From an uncultured Clostridia bacterium (lineage in GTDB: Bacteria > Bacillota_A > Clostridia > TANB77 > CAG-508): DNA of 6,042 nucleotides. A program made the translations under genes and the position numbers. The notes below the pieces were generated by a model. That model saw nothing but the letters and a program-made list of their open reading frames with translations, was not told the origin of the DNA and ran no database searches. Shown here piece after piece: positions 1 to 5,008 of the stretch. Numbering within the stretch: position 1 is the first letter of the stretch; every line of letters begins with the position of its first letter. The stretch is taken from contig CANQLP010000047.1 of the NCBI GenBank assembly GCA_947624725.1, forward strand, positions 1-6,042. The letters are read 5' to 3'.

Positions 1-1332
1 ATGAGTTTTGTAGTAGGAGATAATGGAGTTGTAACTCAAGCACAGAAATCTAAAATAAGAACAGACCAAGCTTCTGCGAAAGAAGAAATAGATTTAGAAG
101 TAGCTGGAAGTCGTAATGATGAAGGATATTTAGATTTAGAGCTTTTAAATGAAAATCTAATGAAAAATTTAAAAGGTTTACAGCTAAAGAAAAACGGAAC
201 AACAGGAGATAAAGATGATGATTTTGAAAATTTTGATAATATTAATGTAAAAATAGAAAATTTACCAGCAACAGTAAAATATAAAGGAGTAAATATAAAA
301 ATAAACGAAAAAAAATTAATATCAGATGTAGCAAAAGATGTAGAAAATTACGGAATGTATGTAGATTATCCAATAGATTTAGATGGAGATAATAAAACAA
401 GTGATTGGAAAATCTTTTATGAAGATGAAGCAGGAAGAGTATTTTTAATAGCAGCAGATTATGTGCCAAATAGTAATAAAGAATTACAAATAGCTCAGGG
501 GATAACTGGTTCTGAAACTACAGGTACAACAAGAGCTAAGATGACAACAAATGGTGTATGTTGTAGCAATTGGAAAGCTTCTAATGCTGAATATCATTGT
601 AATGATGGTTATAATAAAACTTTAAATCAAGAAAAAGCTCAATGTTCTTTTCCAGAGATATTTATGCTTGCTAGAGAGGATAATAAAGATGAACATACAA
701 ATAATCATTATTATTGTTCAAAACATACAGATAATGATAACTCAAAATGTGCAAGTGCATTACAGTGTACAGAAAATTGGAAAAGTTTTGTAAATAGTAA
801 CTATGCAGACTATGCAATAGGAGGAGCAACGCTAGAAATGTGGGTAGCAAGTTGGAATCAAAAACATGGAAAAGGAATGGATAATGATACTGATACTGGA
901 ATAACATTATTTGCAAATGGGAATAATGATAATAATAGTAAGCGTGGTTATTATGTGGGAGATGAAGATTCTTGTACAAGTACTTATAAGATTATAACGG
1001 ATTGTACAGAAGGTTATAATGATAAATTATATTTTCCACATCAAAGTTCATCTAGTTTAAATTTATTTGAGGAGAACAAAAGTTCAAACAAAGAAAATAA
1101 AAAAGCTGACTGCTATGGCTACTGGCTAGCTTCGCCTTCAGCTGATAGGGGTGACAATATCTACTTGATGTTTGTGACTAGCGGCGGTAGCGTTTATTCT
1201 AATAGCTATACCTACGGTATGTATGGTCTTCGCCCTATAGTTCTTTTAAAATCTGGAGTATATGTTGAAGTCGAAGAAGATGAAATAAAAGAAGATGGAA
1301 CAGTTATTAAGAGTTGCAGATTAGTTAAATAG
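1..1332 (+). CDS. Type IV pilin-like surface protein, copy 1 (5' partial), variable C-terminal domain
   Basis: Surface protein of the Gram-positive pseudopilin-like kind. Its first residue matches Met26 of the complete paralogue at 2735-4165, so the prepilin leader and membrane helix probably lie just upstream of the window; the ATG at position 1 is likely internal. Visible parts: the end of the pilin helix (GDNGVVTQAQKSK, residues 6-18), a conserved core (DWKIFYEDEAGRVFLIAADY, about 135-154), a TLEMWVASWN motif (about 278-287), YNDKLYFPH (339-347), then YGYWLASPS (372-380), a variable loop (381-410) and RPIVLLKSG (411-419). There are 11 cysteines, which suggests disulfides outside the cell. 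The C-terminal part resembles DUF6273-like domains with a lectin/FGE-type fold; this assignment is from memory of the family. Residues 371-412 are coded by DNA much richer in G+C than the rest. The binding target is unknown. Confidence 0.8.
   Translation: MSFVVGDNGVVTQAQKSKIRTDQASAKEEIDLEVAGSRNDEGYLDLELLNENLMKNLKGLQLKKNGTTGDKDDDFENFDNINVKIENLPATVKYKGVNIKINEKKLISDVAKDVENYGMYVDYPIDLDGDNKTSDWKIFYEDEAGRVFLIAADYVPNSNKELQIAQGITGSETTGTTRAKMTTNGVCCSNWKASNAEYHCNDGYNKTLNQEKAQCSFPEIFMLAREDNKDEHTNNHYYCSKHTDNDNSKCASALQCTENWKSFVNSNYADYAIGGATLEMWVASWNQKHGKGMDNDTDTGITLFANGNNDNNSKRGYYVGDEDSCTSTYKIITDCTEGYNDKLYFPHQSSSSLNLFEENKSSNKENKKADCYGYWLASPSADRGDNIYLMFVTSGGSVYSNSYTYGMYGLRPIVLLKSGVYVEVEEDEIKEDGTVIKSCRLVK
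1111..1236 (+). other. Variable-region-like block of pilin-like copy 1
   Basis: Block coding residues 371-412. I count 59 G+C in 126 bases (47%), against 28 in 120 for bases 181-300. Codons 381-411 end in C or T in 26 of 31 cases, in G in five, and never in A, although A-ending codons dominate the rest of the gene. Even fixed residues such as YGYWLASPS use codons different from copy 2 (GGC, TAC, CTA, TCG against GGT, TAT, TTA, TCT). This looks like a segment written in from another source. Varied positions lie between the fixed residues L389, V392, G396, V398 and G409. Confidence 0.55.
1234..1292 (+). repeat. 59-bp exact repeat, copy A (3' end of pilin-like copy 1)
   Basis: Identical base for base to 4067-4125. 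It starts at the Pro codon of RPIVLLKSG, immediately after the variable loop, and runs into the charged VEVEEDEIK tail. It is an anchor next to a variable segment, the position a DGR initiation-of-mutagenic-homology site or a gene-conversion boundary would occupy. That role is an inference. Confidence 0.8.
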
Positions 1333-1394
1333 TGATTTATCGTTTCTTGTCCTCTGATGTTTGGAAAATTCCATTTTTCAATAACATAAATAAG

Positions 1395-1442
1395 GAAGGT
1401 ATCAAGATTTATGGAAAACTTTACATAAGACTTGATACCTTC
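1395..1442. terminator. Hairpin after pilin-like copy 1, probable terminator
   Basis: A perfect 12-bp stem, GAAGGTATCAAG (1395-1406) with CTTGATACCTTC (1431-1442), encloses a 24-nt loop that can form an inner TTATG/CATAA stem. The T tract after it is loose (TTTTATTATTT from 1451). It lies 62 bp past the stop codon and could serve both the pilin-like gene and the convergent XRE gene. Confidence 0.6.
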
Positions 1443-1595
1443 AAAATAAGTTTTATTATTTATAAAATATTTTTTTTTCAATTCAATAACAACTAATATT
1501 TCTTCTTTTTTATCATTACTTAAATTATTTCTAGCAATATTAGTAATAATAGTTTTTATATAAGATGTATAATCATCTACTATTTTGTCTAATTT
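1395..1595 (-). pseudogene. Out-of-frame C-terminal fragment behind the XRE gene
   Basis: Directly downstream of the leftward XRE stop, in the +1 frame, an open frame starts at 1595 and reads KLDKIVDDYTSYIKTIITN, then ARNNLSNDKKEEILVVIELK, then KKYFINNKTYFEG. The composition is coding-like and the LSNDKKEEILVVIEL stretch resembles the helical tails of small XRE regulators. It has no start codon or ribosome site of its own. The simplest reading is that a frameshift near 1600 cut off the repressor's tail. The frame stays open beyond 1395 through the hairpin and into the antisense of the pilin-like gene, so the true end is unclear. Chance open frame remains possible. Confidence 0.35.
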
Positions 1596-1602
1596 TTATA
1601 AA

Positions 1603-1902
1603 TTAGTTATTCTTCGGTTTAATTGTTTGATTATATTGTCTAGTATTATTAATTTTTTCTATTATTTTTTCATCTCGATTTGGATTTTGTAACAAAATAT
1701 AAGGCTCAATATTTAAAGATTTTGCAATAACTTCAAGTTTATTAATTGTAGGGCAATGTCGCCCTCTTTCTACATCAGTCAAGTATTTTGAACTTAATCC
1801 ACTTAATTCTGATAATTTTTCTTGTGATAAATTATTACAATATCTATAATATTTTATATTAAAAATTAATAATTCTTTTAAGTTTTCAAATTTTAAAATC
1901 AT
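1603..1902 (-). CDS. XRE-family HTH transcriptional regulator
   Basis: A 99-residue Cro/C1-type DNA-binding protein. The helix-turn-helix spans about residues 11-70: IKYYRYCNNLSQEKLSELSG, then LSSKYLTDVERGRHCPTINK, then LEVIAKSLNIEPYILL. SQEKLSELSGLSSKYLTDVERG is the classic helix 2 / recognition helix 3 pattern (written here as overlapping parts of one stretch). The ATG at 1902 has a good Shine-Dalgarno (AAAGGATG, complement of 1908-1915). It diverges from the RHH gene at 2066, the usual arrangement of a repressor controlling itself and its neighbour, as in phage or mobile-element switches. The tail after residue 75 is short and polar, and a coding-like fragment follows in another frame, so the protein may be truncated. 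Target genes are inferred from position only. Confidence 0.88.
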   Translation of the reverse strand: MILKFENLKELLIFNIKYYRYCNNLSQEKLSELSGLSSKYLTDVERGRHCPTINKLEVIAKSLNIEPYILLQNPNRDEKIIEKINNTRQYNQTIKPKNN

Positions 1903-1933
1903 AATTTCATCCTTTACTTGTTCTTATAGTATT

Positions 1934-1949
1934 TACAAACAGAATGATA
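1934..1949 (+). promoter_or_regulatory. 16-bp shared motif, site A (candidate operator)
   Basis: TACAAACAGAATGATA occurs exactly here and at 4979-4994, and both copies lie in the gap between a leftward XRE gene and a rightward small gene. Here it sits 32 bp upstream of the XRE start, where its own promoter or start of transcription should be. A weak leftward promoter (TTGTGT, 17-bp spacer, TAATAT) would end inside it. An operator role is inferred. Confidence 0.4.
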
Positions 1950-1979
1950 TTATTTATGAAATGAAAAACACACAAACTA

Positions 1980-2008
1980 TTTACCGTCAGTTTGAAATGT
2001 GATACAAT
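1980..2008 (+). promoter_or_regulatory. Promoter of the RHH gene, extended -10
   Basis: TTTACC (1980-1985), a 17-bp spacer and TACAAT (2003-2008) preceded by TGA give an extended -10 sigma-A-type promoter. Transcription would start near 2015. A small dyad, TTCTTA-GAA-TAAGAA (2021-2035), lies just behind that start and ahead of the ribosome site, so it is a candidate operator for the RHH or XRE protein. Confidence 0.55.
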
Positions 2009-2065
2009 ATTTTGGAAATATTCTTAGAATAAGAAAAGATATTAATGAAAAAGGAGAAAATTAAG

Positions 2066-2275
2066 ATGGAAAAATTAAAAATACCTGTTGAATATAAAGG
2101 AATATCTAAGACATTAAGATTACCAAGAAATATTATGGAAAGTATAGAAGCTTTATCAGAAATAAAAAATACATCTCTAAATCAGATAACGGTTTATTTA
2201 GTAAAATTTGCTTTGGAAAATCTTGATACAGAAGATAAAGAGAAAATTGAAAAATATAAAAAAAGTATAAAATAA
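2066..2275 (+). CDS. Small ribbon-helix-helix (Arc/MetJ-like) protein
   Basis: A 69-residue protein. The start at 2066 is preferred because AAGGAG (2051-2056) stands 9 bases ahead of it; the in-frame ATG at 2045 has no good ribosome site. Residues 13-20 (SKTLRLPR) form the expected DNA-contacting beta strand, followed by helix A (NIMESIEALSEIKN), a turn at TSLNQ and helix B (ITVYLVKFALENL), the standard RHH layout; a charged Lys/Glu tail follows. Such proteins act as dimeric repressors or as antitoxin DNA-binding domains. No toxin-like partner follows, and a terminator comes about 100 bp later, so it appears to be a single-gene unit paired with the divergent XRE regulator. Its own operator is probably in the divergent gap. 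Confidence 0.72.
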   Translation: MEKLKIPVEYKGISKTLRLPRNIMESIEALSEIKNTSLNQITVYLVKFALENLDTEDKEKIEKYKKSIK

Positions 2276-2373
2276 AATTTGTTATAAATACTGTTTTGAA
2301 TTTGCAATACATATTAATAATCCAAAGATTTGTTTCAAACTATATCGCTATTTACATTTGTAAATGGAATATA

Positions 2374-2418
2374 AAAACTGATAGAATTTTACTTTTAATT
2401 TTTCTATCAGTTTTATTA
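2374..2418 (+). terminator. Terminator of the RHH gene
   Basis: Perfect 13-bp stem AAAACTGATAGAA (2374-2386) with TTCTATCAGTTTT (2402-2414), 15-nt loop, then T-rich sequence. The A/T symmetry means it could work in both directions. Confidence 0.8.
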
Positions 2419-2463
2419 TAACATTAAAAAAATATCTAAAAATATAAACTATAATATAAAAAA

Positions 2464-2490
2464 TTTCTTCAAGTATCAGACTTAAAGAAA
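2464..2490 (+). repeat. 27-bp palindromic repeat, copy 1
   Basis: Arms TTTCTTCAAGT and ACTTAAAGAAA (one G/T-type mismatch) around the 5-base centre ATCAG. It matches copy 3 (5956-5982) at all but two bases and is preceded by the same AAAAAA; it is the reverse complement of copy 2 apart from one base. It is 190 bp past the RHH stop and outside any gene. It may be an operator, a hairpin RNA or a small mobile or recombining palindrome. Confidence 0.7.
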
Positions 2491-2600
2491 CTTTTTATAA
2501 ACTTATGATAACATTAAACTATAATAATTTCAATAGTTTTGAACTAAAATTTATAAAAAATATTTACTTAAAAAAATTAGAAATTTTGAAATTAATAAAA

Positions 2601-2639
2601 CCTCGTAATGCTTAATTTTAAAAGTATTATGAGGTTTTT
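2601..2639 (+). terminator. CCTCGTAA terminator, copy 1
   Basis: CCTCGTAATGCTT (2601-2613) pairs with AAGTATTATGAGG (2622-2634) over 13 bp with two G-U pairs, followed by TTTTT. It has the same CCTCGTAA arm as the terminator at 5991-6030. The nearest upstream gene already has its own terminator, so this one seems to insulate the pilin-like gene downstream or to be a module boundary. Confidence 0.8.
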
Positions 2640-2643
2640 CATT

Positions 2644-2670
2644 TTTCTTTAAGTCTGATACTTAAAGAAA
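2644..2670 (-). repeat. 27-bp palindromic repeat, copy 2 (inverted)
   Basis: Perfect 11-bp arms TTTCTTTAAGT and ACTTAAAGAAA around CTGAT, the reverse complement of copy 1's ATCAG centre. It lies between the terminator at 2601-2639 and the second pilin-like gene, 64 bp before its start, which makes it a candidate regulatory site or leader hairpin for that gene. Confidence 0.7.
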
Positions 2671-2676
2671 AAATAA

Positions 2677-2745
2677 AAAACTTATGAAAATGAAGAAATT
2701 AAAGAAACACAAGAAAATTTAGGAGGAGAACAAGATGAAAAAGAA
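2677..2745 (+). other. Coding-like frame overlapping the start of pilin-like copy 2
   Basis: In a frame different from the pilin-like gene, the leader reads KTYENEEIKETQEN, then LGGEQDEKER. This composition looks more like the tail of a protein than untranslated leader, and the ribosome site falls inside the LGGE codons. It may be the relic of an upstream gene once coupled to the pilin-like gene. It has no start codon and begins after a TAA at 2674, so it is not called as a gene. Confidence 0.25.
2721..2726 (+). promoter_or_regulatory. Ribosome binding site of pilin-like copy 2
   Basis: AGGAGG, 8 bases before the ATG at 2735. It fixes the start at 2735 rather than the internal Met26 (2810), which has no ribosome site and would remove the membrane leader. 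By homology, the apparent first Met of copy 1 is therefore probably internal. Confidence 0.9.
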
Positions 2746-4165
2746 AGGAATAACACTAATTGCTTTAATTATCACAATTGTAATCTTGCTAATTTTAGCA
2801 GGAGTAACAATGAGTTTTGTAGTAGGAGATAATGGAGTTGTAACTCAAGCACAGAAATCTAAAATAAGAACAGACCAAGCTTCTGCAAAAGAAGAAATAG
2901 ATTTAGAAGTAGCTGGAAGTCGTAATGATGAAGGATATTTAGATTTAGAACTTTTAAATGAAAATTTAATGAAAAATCTAAAAAATTTAAGATTAAAGGA
3001 TAAAAAAACAGGTAAGTATAATGATTTTGATAATGATAAAGTAAAAATAGAAAATTTACCAACAACAGTATATTATAAACAAACAGAAGTAACAATAAAT
3101 GATAAACAATTAATATCAAATGTAGCAAAAGATGTATACAATTATGGAATGTATGTAGATTATCCAATAGATTTAAGTGGAGATGGAAATTATACAAATG
3201 ACTGGAAAATATTTTACGAAGATGAAACAGGAAGAGTATTTTTAATAGCAGCAGATTATGTACCAAATACATGTGAGGCATTGAAAAATGGGGATGATTT
3301 AATTGCTGGAATGGTAACAAGCGATGGTGATGCTTATAAAAAATGTTGTTATAGGTGGGACTCGATTCCAGAATATGACTGTTATGACGGACGTGAAAAC
3401 ACACTATGTAATAATGAAAAGAAAAAGTTAAAATCACAATGTTCATTTCCAAATATATTTATGCCTGATGTAGGTACTAATGGACATTATTATTGTTCGG
3501 ACCATGTAGGAAGTACTGGTACTGGTGGAAATATTAATTCAAGATGTGCAGCAGCATTACAATGTACAGGTGAATGGAGTGGATTTGTAAATAGTAAATA
3601 TGCAGAATATGCAATAGGTGGACCTACATTAGAGATGTGGGTAGCAAGTTGGAATGTAAAACATGGAAAAAATACAGAAAAAGAGAATGAAAAAACAGGT
3701 AAAACTCTATGTGTAGATGGTTGTAGTGATAGTGGAATGGGATATAAGATAGGAGAAAGTGGAAACGGAAATACCAAAGAATATATTAGTTTAAATGGTT
3801 GTGCTGGTTATAGTGACAAATTATATTTTCCACACAGAACTAATTCAAATTTAGATTTATTTGATGATGTATATGATTCTACAAGTAATGAAGATGAAAA
3901 AGAAAAAATGGAAAATGCTTCATGTTATGGTTATTGGTTAGCATCTCCTTCTGGTTATTTAAATTATAGCAGTTACAGTGGTTATTTGACGAATGTTCGC
4001 TACGATGGTTATGTTGGAACCTATAGTTATAGTGGCGAATATAGAGATTTAATTCTTGGTATTCGTCCTATAGTTCTTTTAAAATCTGGAGTATATGTTG
4101 AAGTCGAAGAAGATGAAATAAAAGATGATGGAACAGTCATTAAAAGTTGTAGATTAGTTAAATAG
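2735..4165 (+). CDS. Type IV pilin-like surface protein, copy 2, variable C-terminal domain
   Basis: Complete 476-residue protein. It starts MKKKG, a prepilin-peptidase-type leader with the cut expected after Gly5, followed by a hydrophobic helix (residues 6-25, ITLIALIITIVILLILAGV). Ala stands at mature position 5 where classical pilins have Glu, as in many Gram-positive pseudopilin-like proteins. The large ectodomain has 14 cysteines, the core DWKIFYEDETGRVFLIAADY (156-175), TLEMWVASWN (299-308), YSDKLYFPH (359-367), YGYWLASPS (398-406), a 37-residue loop (407-443) and RPIVLLKSG (444-452). It is a close paralogue of copy 1 at both ends. Expected location is the outer membrane face or a short pilus, with the C-terminal lectin/FGE-like domain exposed. 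No assembly ATPase, peptidase or platform gene is in the window. The ligand is unknown. Confidence 0.88.
   Translation: MKKKGITLIALIITIVILLILAGVTMSFVVGDNGVVTQAQKSKIRTDQASAKEEIDLEVAGSRNDEGYLDLELLNENLMKNLKNLRLKDKKTGKYNDFDNDKVKIENLPTTVYYKQTEVTINDKQLISNVAKDVYNYGMYVDYPIDLSGDGNYTNDWKIFYEDETGRVFLIAADYVPNTCEALKNGDDLIAGMVTSDGDAYKKCCYRWDSIPEYDCYDGRENTLCNNEKKKLKSQCSFPNIFMPDVGTNGHYYCSDHVGSTGTGGNINSRCAAALQCTGEWSGFVNSKYAEYAIGGPTLEMWVASWNVKHGKNTEKENEKTGKTLCVDGCSDSGMGYKIGESGNGNTKEYISLNGCAGYSDKLYFPHRTNSNLDLFDDVYDSTSNEDEKEKMENASCYGYWLASPSGYLNYSSYSGYLTNVRYDGYVGTYSYSGEYRDLILGIRPIVLLKSGVYVEVEEDEIKDDGTVIKSCRLVK
3953..4066 (+). other. Variable-region-like loop of pilin-like copy 2
   Basis: Codons 407-444. Nine of 38 residues are Tyr and five are Ser, mostly with Gly between them, and 31 of 38 codons end in C or T. 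The fixed residues L418, V421, G425 and V427 keep the spacing of L389, V392, G396 and V398 in copy 1. This loop has three more residues before that core and four more after it. Tyr/Ser/Gly-rich loops are typical of engineered or natural binding surfaces; the binding role is inferred. Confidence 0.5.
4067..4125 (+). repeat. 59-bp exact repeat, copy B (3' end of pilin-like copy 2)
   Basis: Identical to 1234-1292, beginning at the Pro codon after the variable loop. The remaining 40 bp to the stop differ at only a few silent positions and one Glu/Asp change. Confidence 0.8.
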
Positions 4166-4173
4166 AAAAGAAA

Positions 4174-4211
4174 TGTATAATCTTATGAGAAATTTCTTAT
4201 AAGATTATACA
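4174..4211 (+). terminator. Long hairpin terminator after pilin-like copy 2
   Basis: TGTATAATCTTATGAGAAA and its near-perfect complement form up to 19 bp with one G-U pair and almost no loop, starting 9 bp past the stop codon. The T tract after it is weak. Its sequence is unrelated to the hairpin behind copy 1, so the downstream flanks of the two paralogues differ. Confidence 0.65.
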
Positions 4212-4240
4212 ATTTCATAATCGTTTTATTAAAAACTTAT

Positions 4241-4306
4241 TTATAATTTATTTTCAATTCCTTTAATAAAATCATCAAAAGTTATATTCAAAATTTTAAT
4301 AAACAT
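4241..4306 (-). pseudogene. C-terminal remnant of an XRE-type regulator
   Basis: On the minus strand an open frame reads MFIKILNITFDDFIKGIENK and Leu before TAA. LNITFDDFIKGIE is very like the end of small XRE repressors (compare FNINLNEFFDD in the intact XRE gene at 4651-4887). Upstream, the frame extends only to about 4340 before a stop, and no helix-turn-helix or ribosome site remains. It is best read as the tail of a deleted or rearranged regulator gene. A chance match cannot be excluded at this length. Confidence 0.4.
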
Positions 4307-4650
4307 AATCTTTAATAGTTTTTTTATAATTTTTTAAGTAAATATTATTTTTGTACATAATTAGATATTGTAATAATGAAAATTTTAGAATATGGATTAT
4401 CGAATTTATCTAATGATAAAAAAATTAATATAATCATGTAAAAACATGTAATAAGAGTAATTGTAAAGCTTTTTTAAAAAGGCTTTTTTATTTATGATAA
4501 AACAATATATATTTTTAGGTATAGTGGGTAAAAAAGATAAAATTAAGATTGTAATTCCAAAACATATATTTAGCTCTAGAATTTCATTAGAGAAAAAATA
4601 GAAATGAAAGTTTTAAGAAGTTTAAAATTAAATATTGATTATAAAATAAA
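4307..4650. other. AT-rich spacer with small decayed frames
   Basis: No gene is supported. On the plus strand, 4376-4441 reads MKILEYGLSNLSNDKKINII and Met, sharing LSNDKK with the out-of-frame tail behind the first XRE gene. A 35-codon frame at 4494-4601 contains KKDKIKIVIPKHIFSSRISL. Neither has a ribosome site. They may be gene debris. A terminator lies at 4466-4489. Confidence 0.5.
4466..4489. terminator. Probable bidirectional terminator
   Basis: AAGCTTTTT pairs with AAAAAGGCTT (one G-U pair) and is followed by TTTTTT. The A-rich and T-rich sides let it work on both strands, so it can end the leftward transcript of the XRE gene at 4651-4887. Confidence 0.6.
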
Positions 4651-4887
4651 TTAATCATCTTCAATATCATTGAAAATAGTATCATCAAAAAATTCATTTA
4701 AATTTATGTTAAAACCATAACATATACGAATTATAGTAAGTAATTTAGGATTTTTACTAGACCCATCAATGAGGCTATTAACTGTAGATTGATTTATCCC
4801 AGATAGCATAGCAAGTTTATTAATAGTAATATTTTGTTCTTTACACAATTTTAATACTCTTAATTTGATTGCTTCTTGTAATATCAT
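4651..4887 (-). CDS. Small XRE-family HTH regulator
   Basis: A 78-residue Cro/C1-type DNA-binding protein. The start at 4887 is chosen because AAAGGAG (complement of 4896-4902) precedes it by 8 bases; longer in-frame starts lack a site and would overlap the promoter. Nearly the whole protein is the helix-turn-helix fold: AIKLRVLKLCKEQNITINKL, then AMLSGINQSTVNSLIDGSSK, then NPKLLTIIRICYGFNINLNE, ending FFDDTIFNDIEDD. The NPKLLTIIRICYGFNINLNEFF part is the standard ending of small Clostridial XRE repressors (listed here in segments). It diverges from the gene at 5009 and probably controls that gene and itself. It is only distantly like the XRE protein at 1603-1902. Confidence 0.9.
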   Translation of the reverse strand: MILQEAIKLRVLKLCKEQNITINKLAMLSGINQSTVNSLIDGSSKNPKLLTIIRICYGFNINLNEFFDDTIFNDIEDD

Positions 4888-4910
4888 AGTAATTTCTCCT
4901 TTCAAAAAAT

Positions 4911-4919
4911 AGTATAACA
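4911..4919 (-). promoter_or_regulatory. Extended -10 promoter of the second XRE gene
   Basis: On the minus strand TGTTATACT gives TGn plus TATACT (complement of 4911-4916). No good -35 is seen, which extended -10 promoters tolerate. The transcript would start near 4904, directly ahead of the ribosome site, so the leader is very short. Confidence 0.5.
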
Positions 4920-4950
4920 AAAACAAATTCAAAATATTACCGACACATTG

Positions 4951-4979
4951 TTGACTTTTCAAATTTATAGTTATAAAAT
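4951..4979 (+). promoter_or_regulatory. Sigma-A promoter of the 102-residue gene
   Basis: TTGACT (4951-4956), a 17-bp spacer and TAAAAT (4974-4979): five of six matches in both boxes with ideal spacing. Transcription should start near 4986, inside the shared 16-bp motif. This is the strongest promoter in the window. Confidence 0.75.
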
Positions 4980-4994
4980 ACAAACAGAATGATA
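4979..4994 (+). promoter_or_regulatory. 16-bp shared motif, site B (candidate operator)
   Basis: TACAAACAGAATGATA, the same 16 bases as at 1934-1949. It begins at the last base of the -10 box and covers the expected transcription start, where a bound repressor would block transcription. The site lies next to the rightward gene here but next to the XRE gene at site A. Confidence 0.45.
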
Positions 4995-5008
4995 ATTTGG
5001 AGGTAAAA

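Larger units (their letters stand above)
2276..2734. other. Gene-free spacer with terminators and palindromes
   Basis: No gene is supported in this 459-bp stretch. It holds the perfect palindrome ATTTACA-TT-TGTAAAT (2350-2365), the RHH terminator (2374-2418), two oppositely oriented 27-bp palindromes (2464-2490, 2644-2670) around a second terminator (2601-2639), and the ribosome site of the second pilin-like gene. I found no convincing -35/-10 pair for that gene between 2640 and 2734. Confidence 0.7.

Noticed and set aside
1373..1384. Short symmetric TGGAA-AA-TTCCA-like sequence after pilin-like copy 1 as a DGR target hairpin
   Set aside because: The stem is only five base pairs, AT-rich, and more than 100 bp past the loop; it is not repeated behind copy 2.
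1212..1394. The part of the minus-strand frame that runs from the XRE tail fragment into the 3' end of pilin-like copy 1
   Set aside because: It crosses the hairpin and lies antisense to the conserved 3' end of the pilin-like gene; only the portion beyond 1395 looks coding-like.
2066..2275. RHH protein as the antitoxin of a toxin-antitoxin pair
   Set aside because: No toxin-sized gene follows on the same strand before the terminator at 2374, and the divergent partner is an XRE regulator.
2464..2670. Palindromes as an insertion-sequence or CRISPR structure
   Set aside because: There is no transposase, no target-site duplication that I can see, and no regular repeat-spacer pattern; the inverted pair encloses only a terminator.
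2859..3452. A 197-codon open frame on the minus strand inside pilin-like copy 2, with similar antisense frames at 242-469, 671-979 and 3490-3777
   Set aside because: They are antisense shadows of the pilin-like genes, rich in Leu/His/Tyr/Phe because of the AT-rich coding strand, without ribosome sites or recognisable domains.
4494..4601. 35-codon plus-strand frame (MIKQYIFLGIVGKKDK...)
   Set aside because: The start lies directly behind a terminator T tract with no ribosome site, and the length is within chance for this composition; kept only as possible debris.
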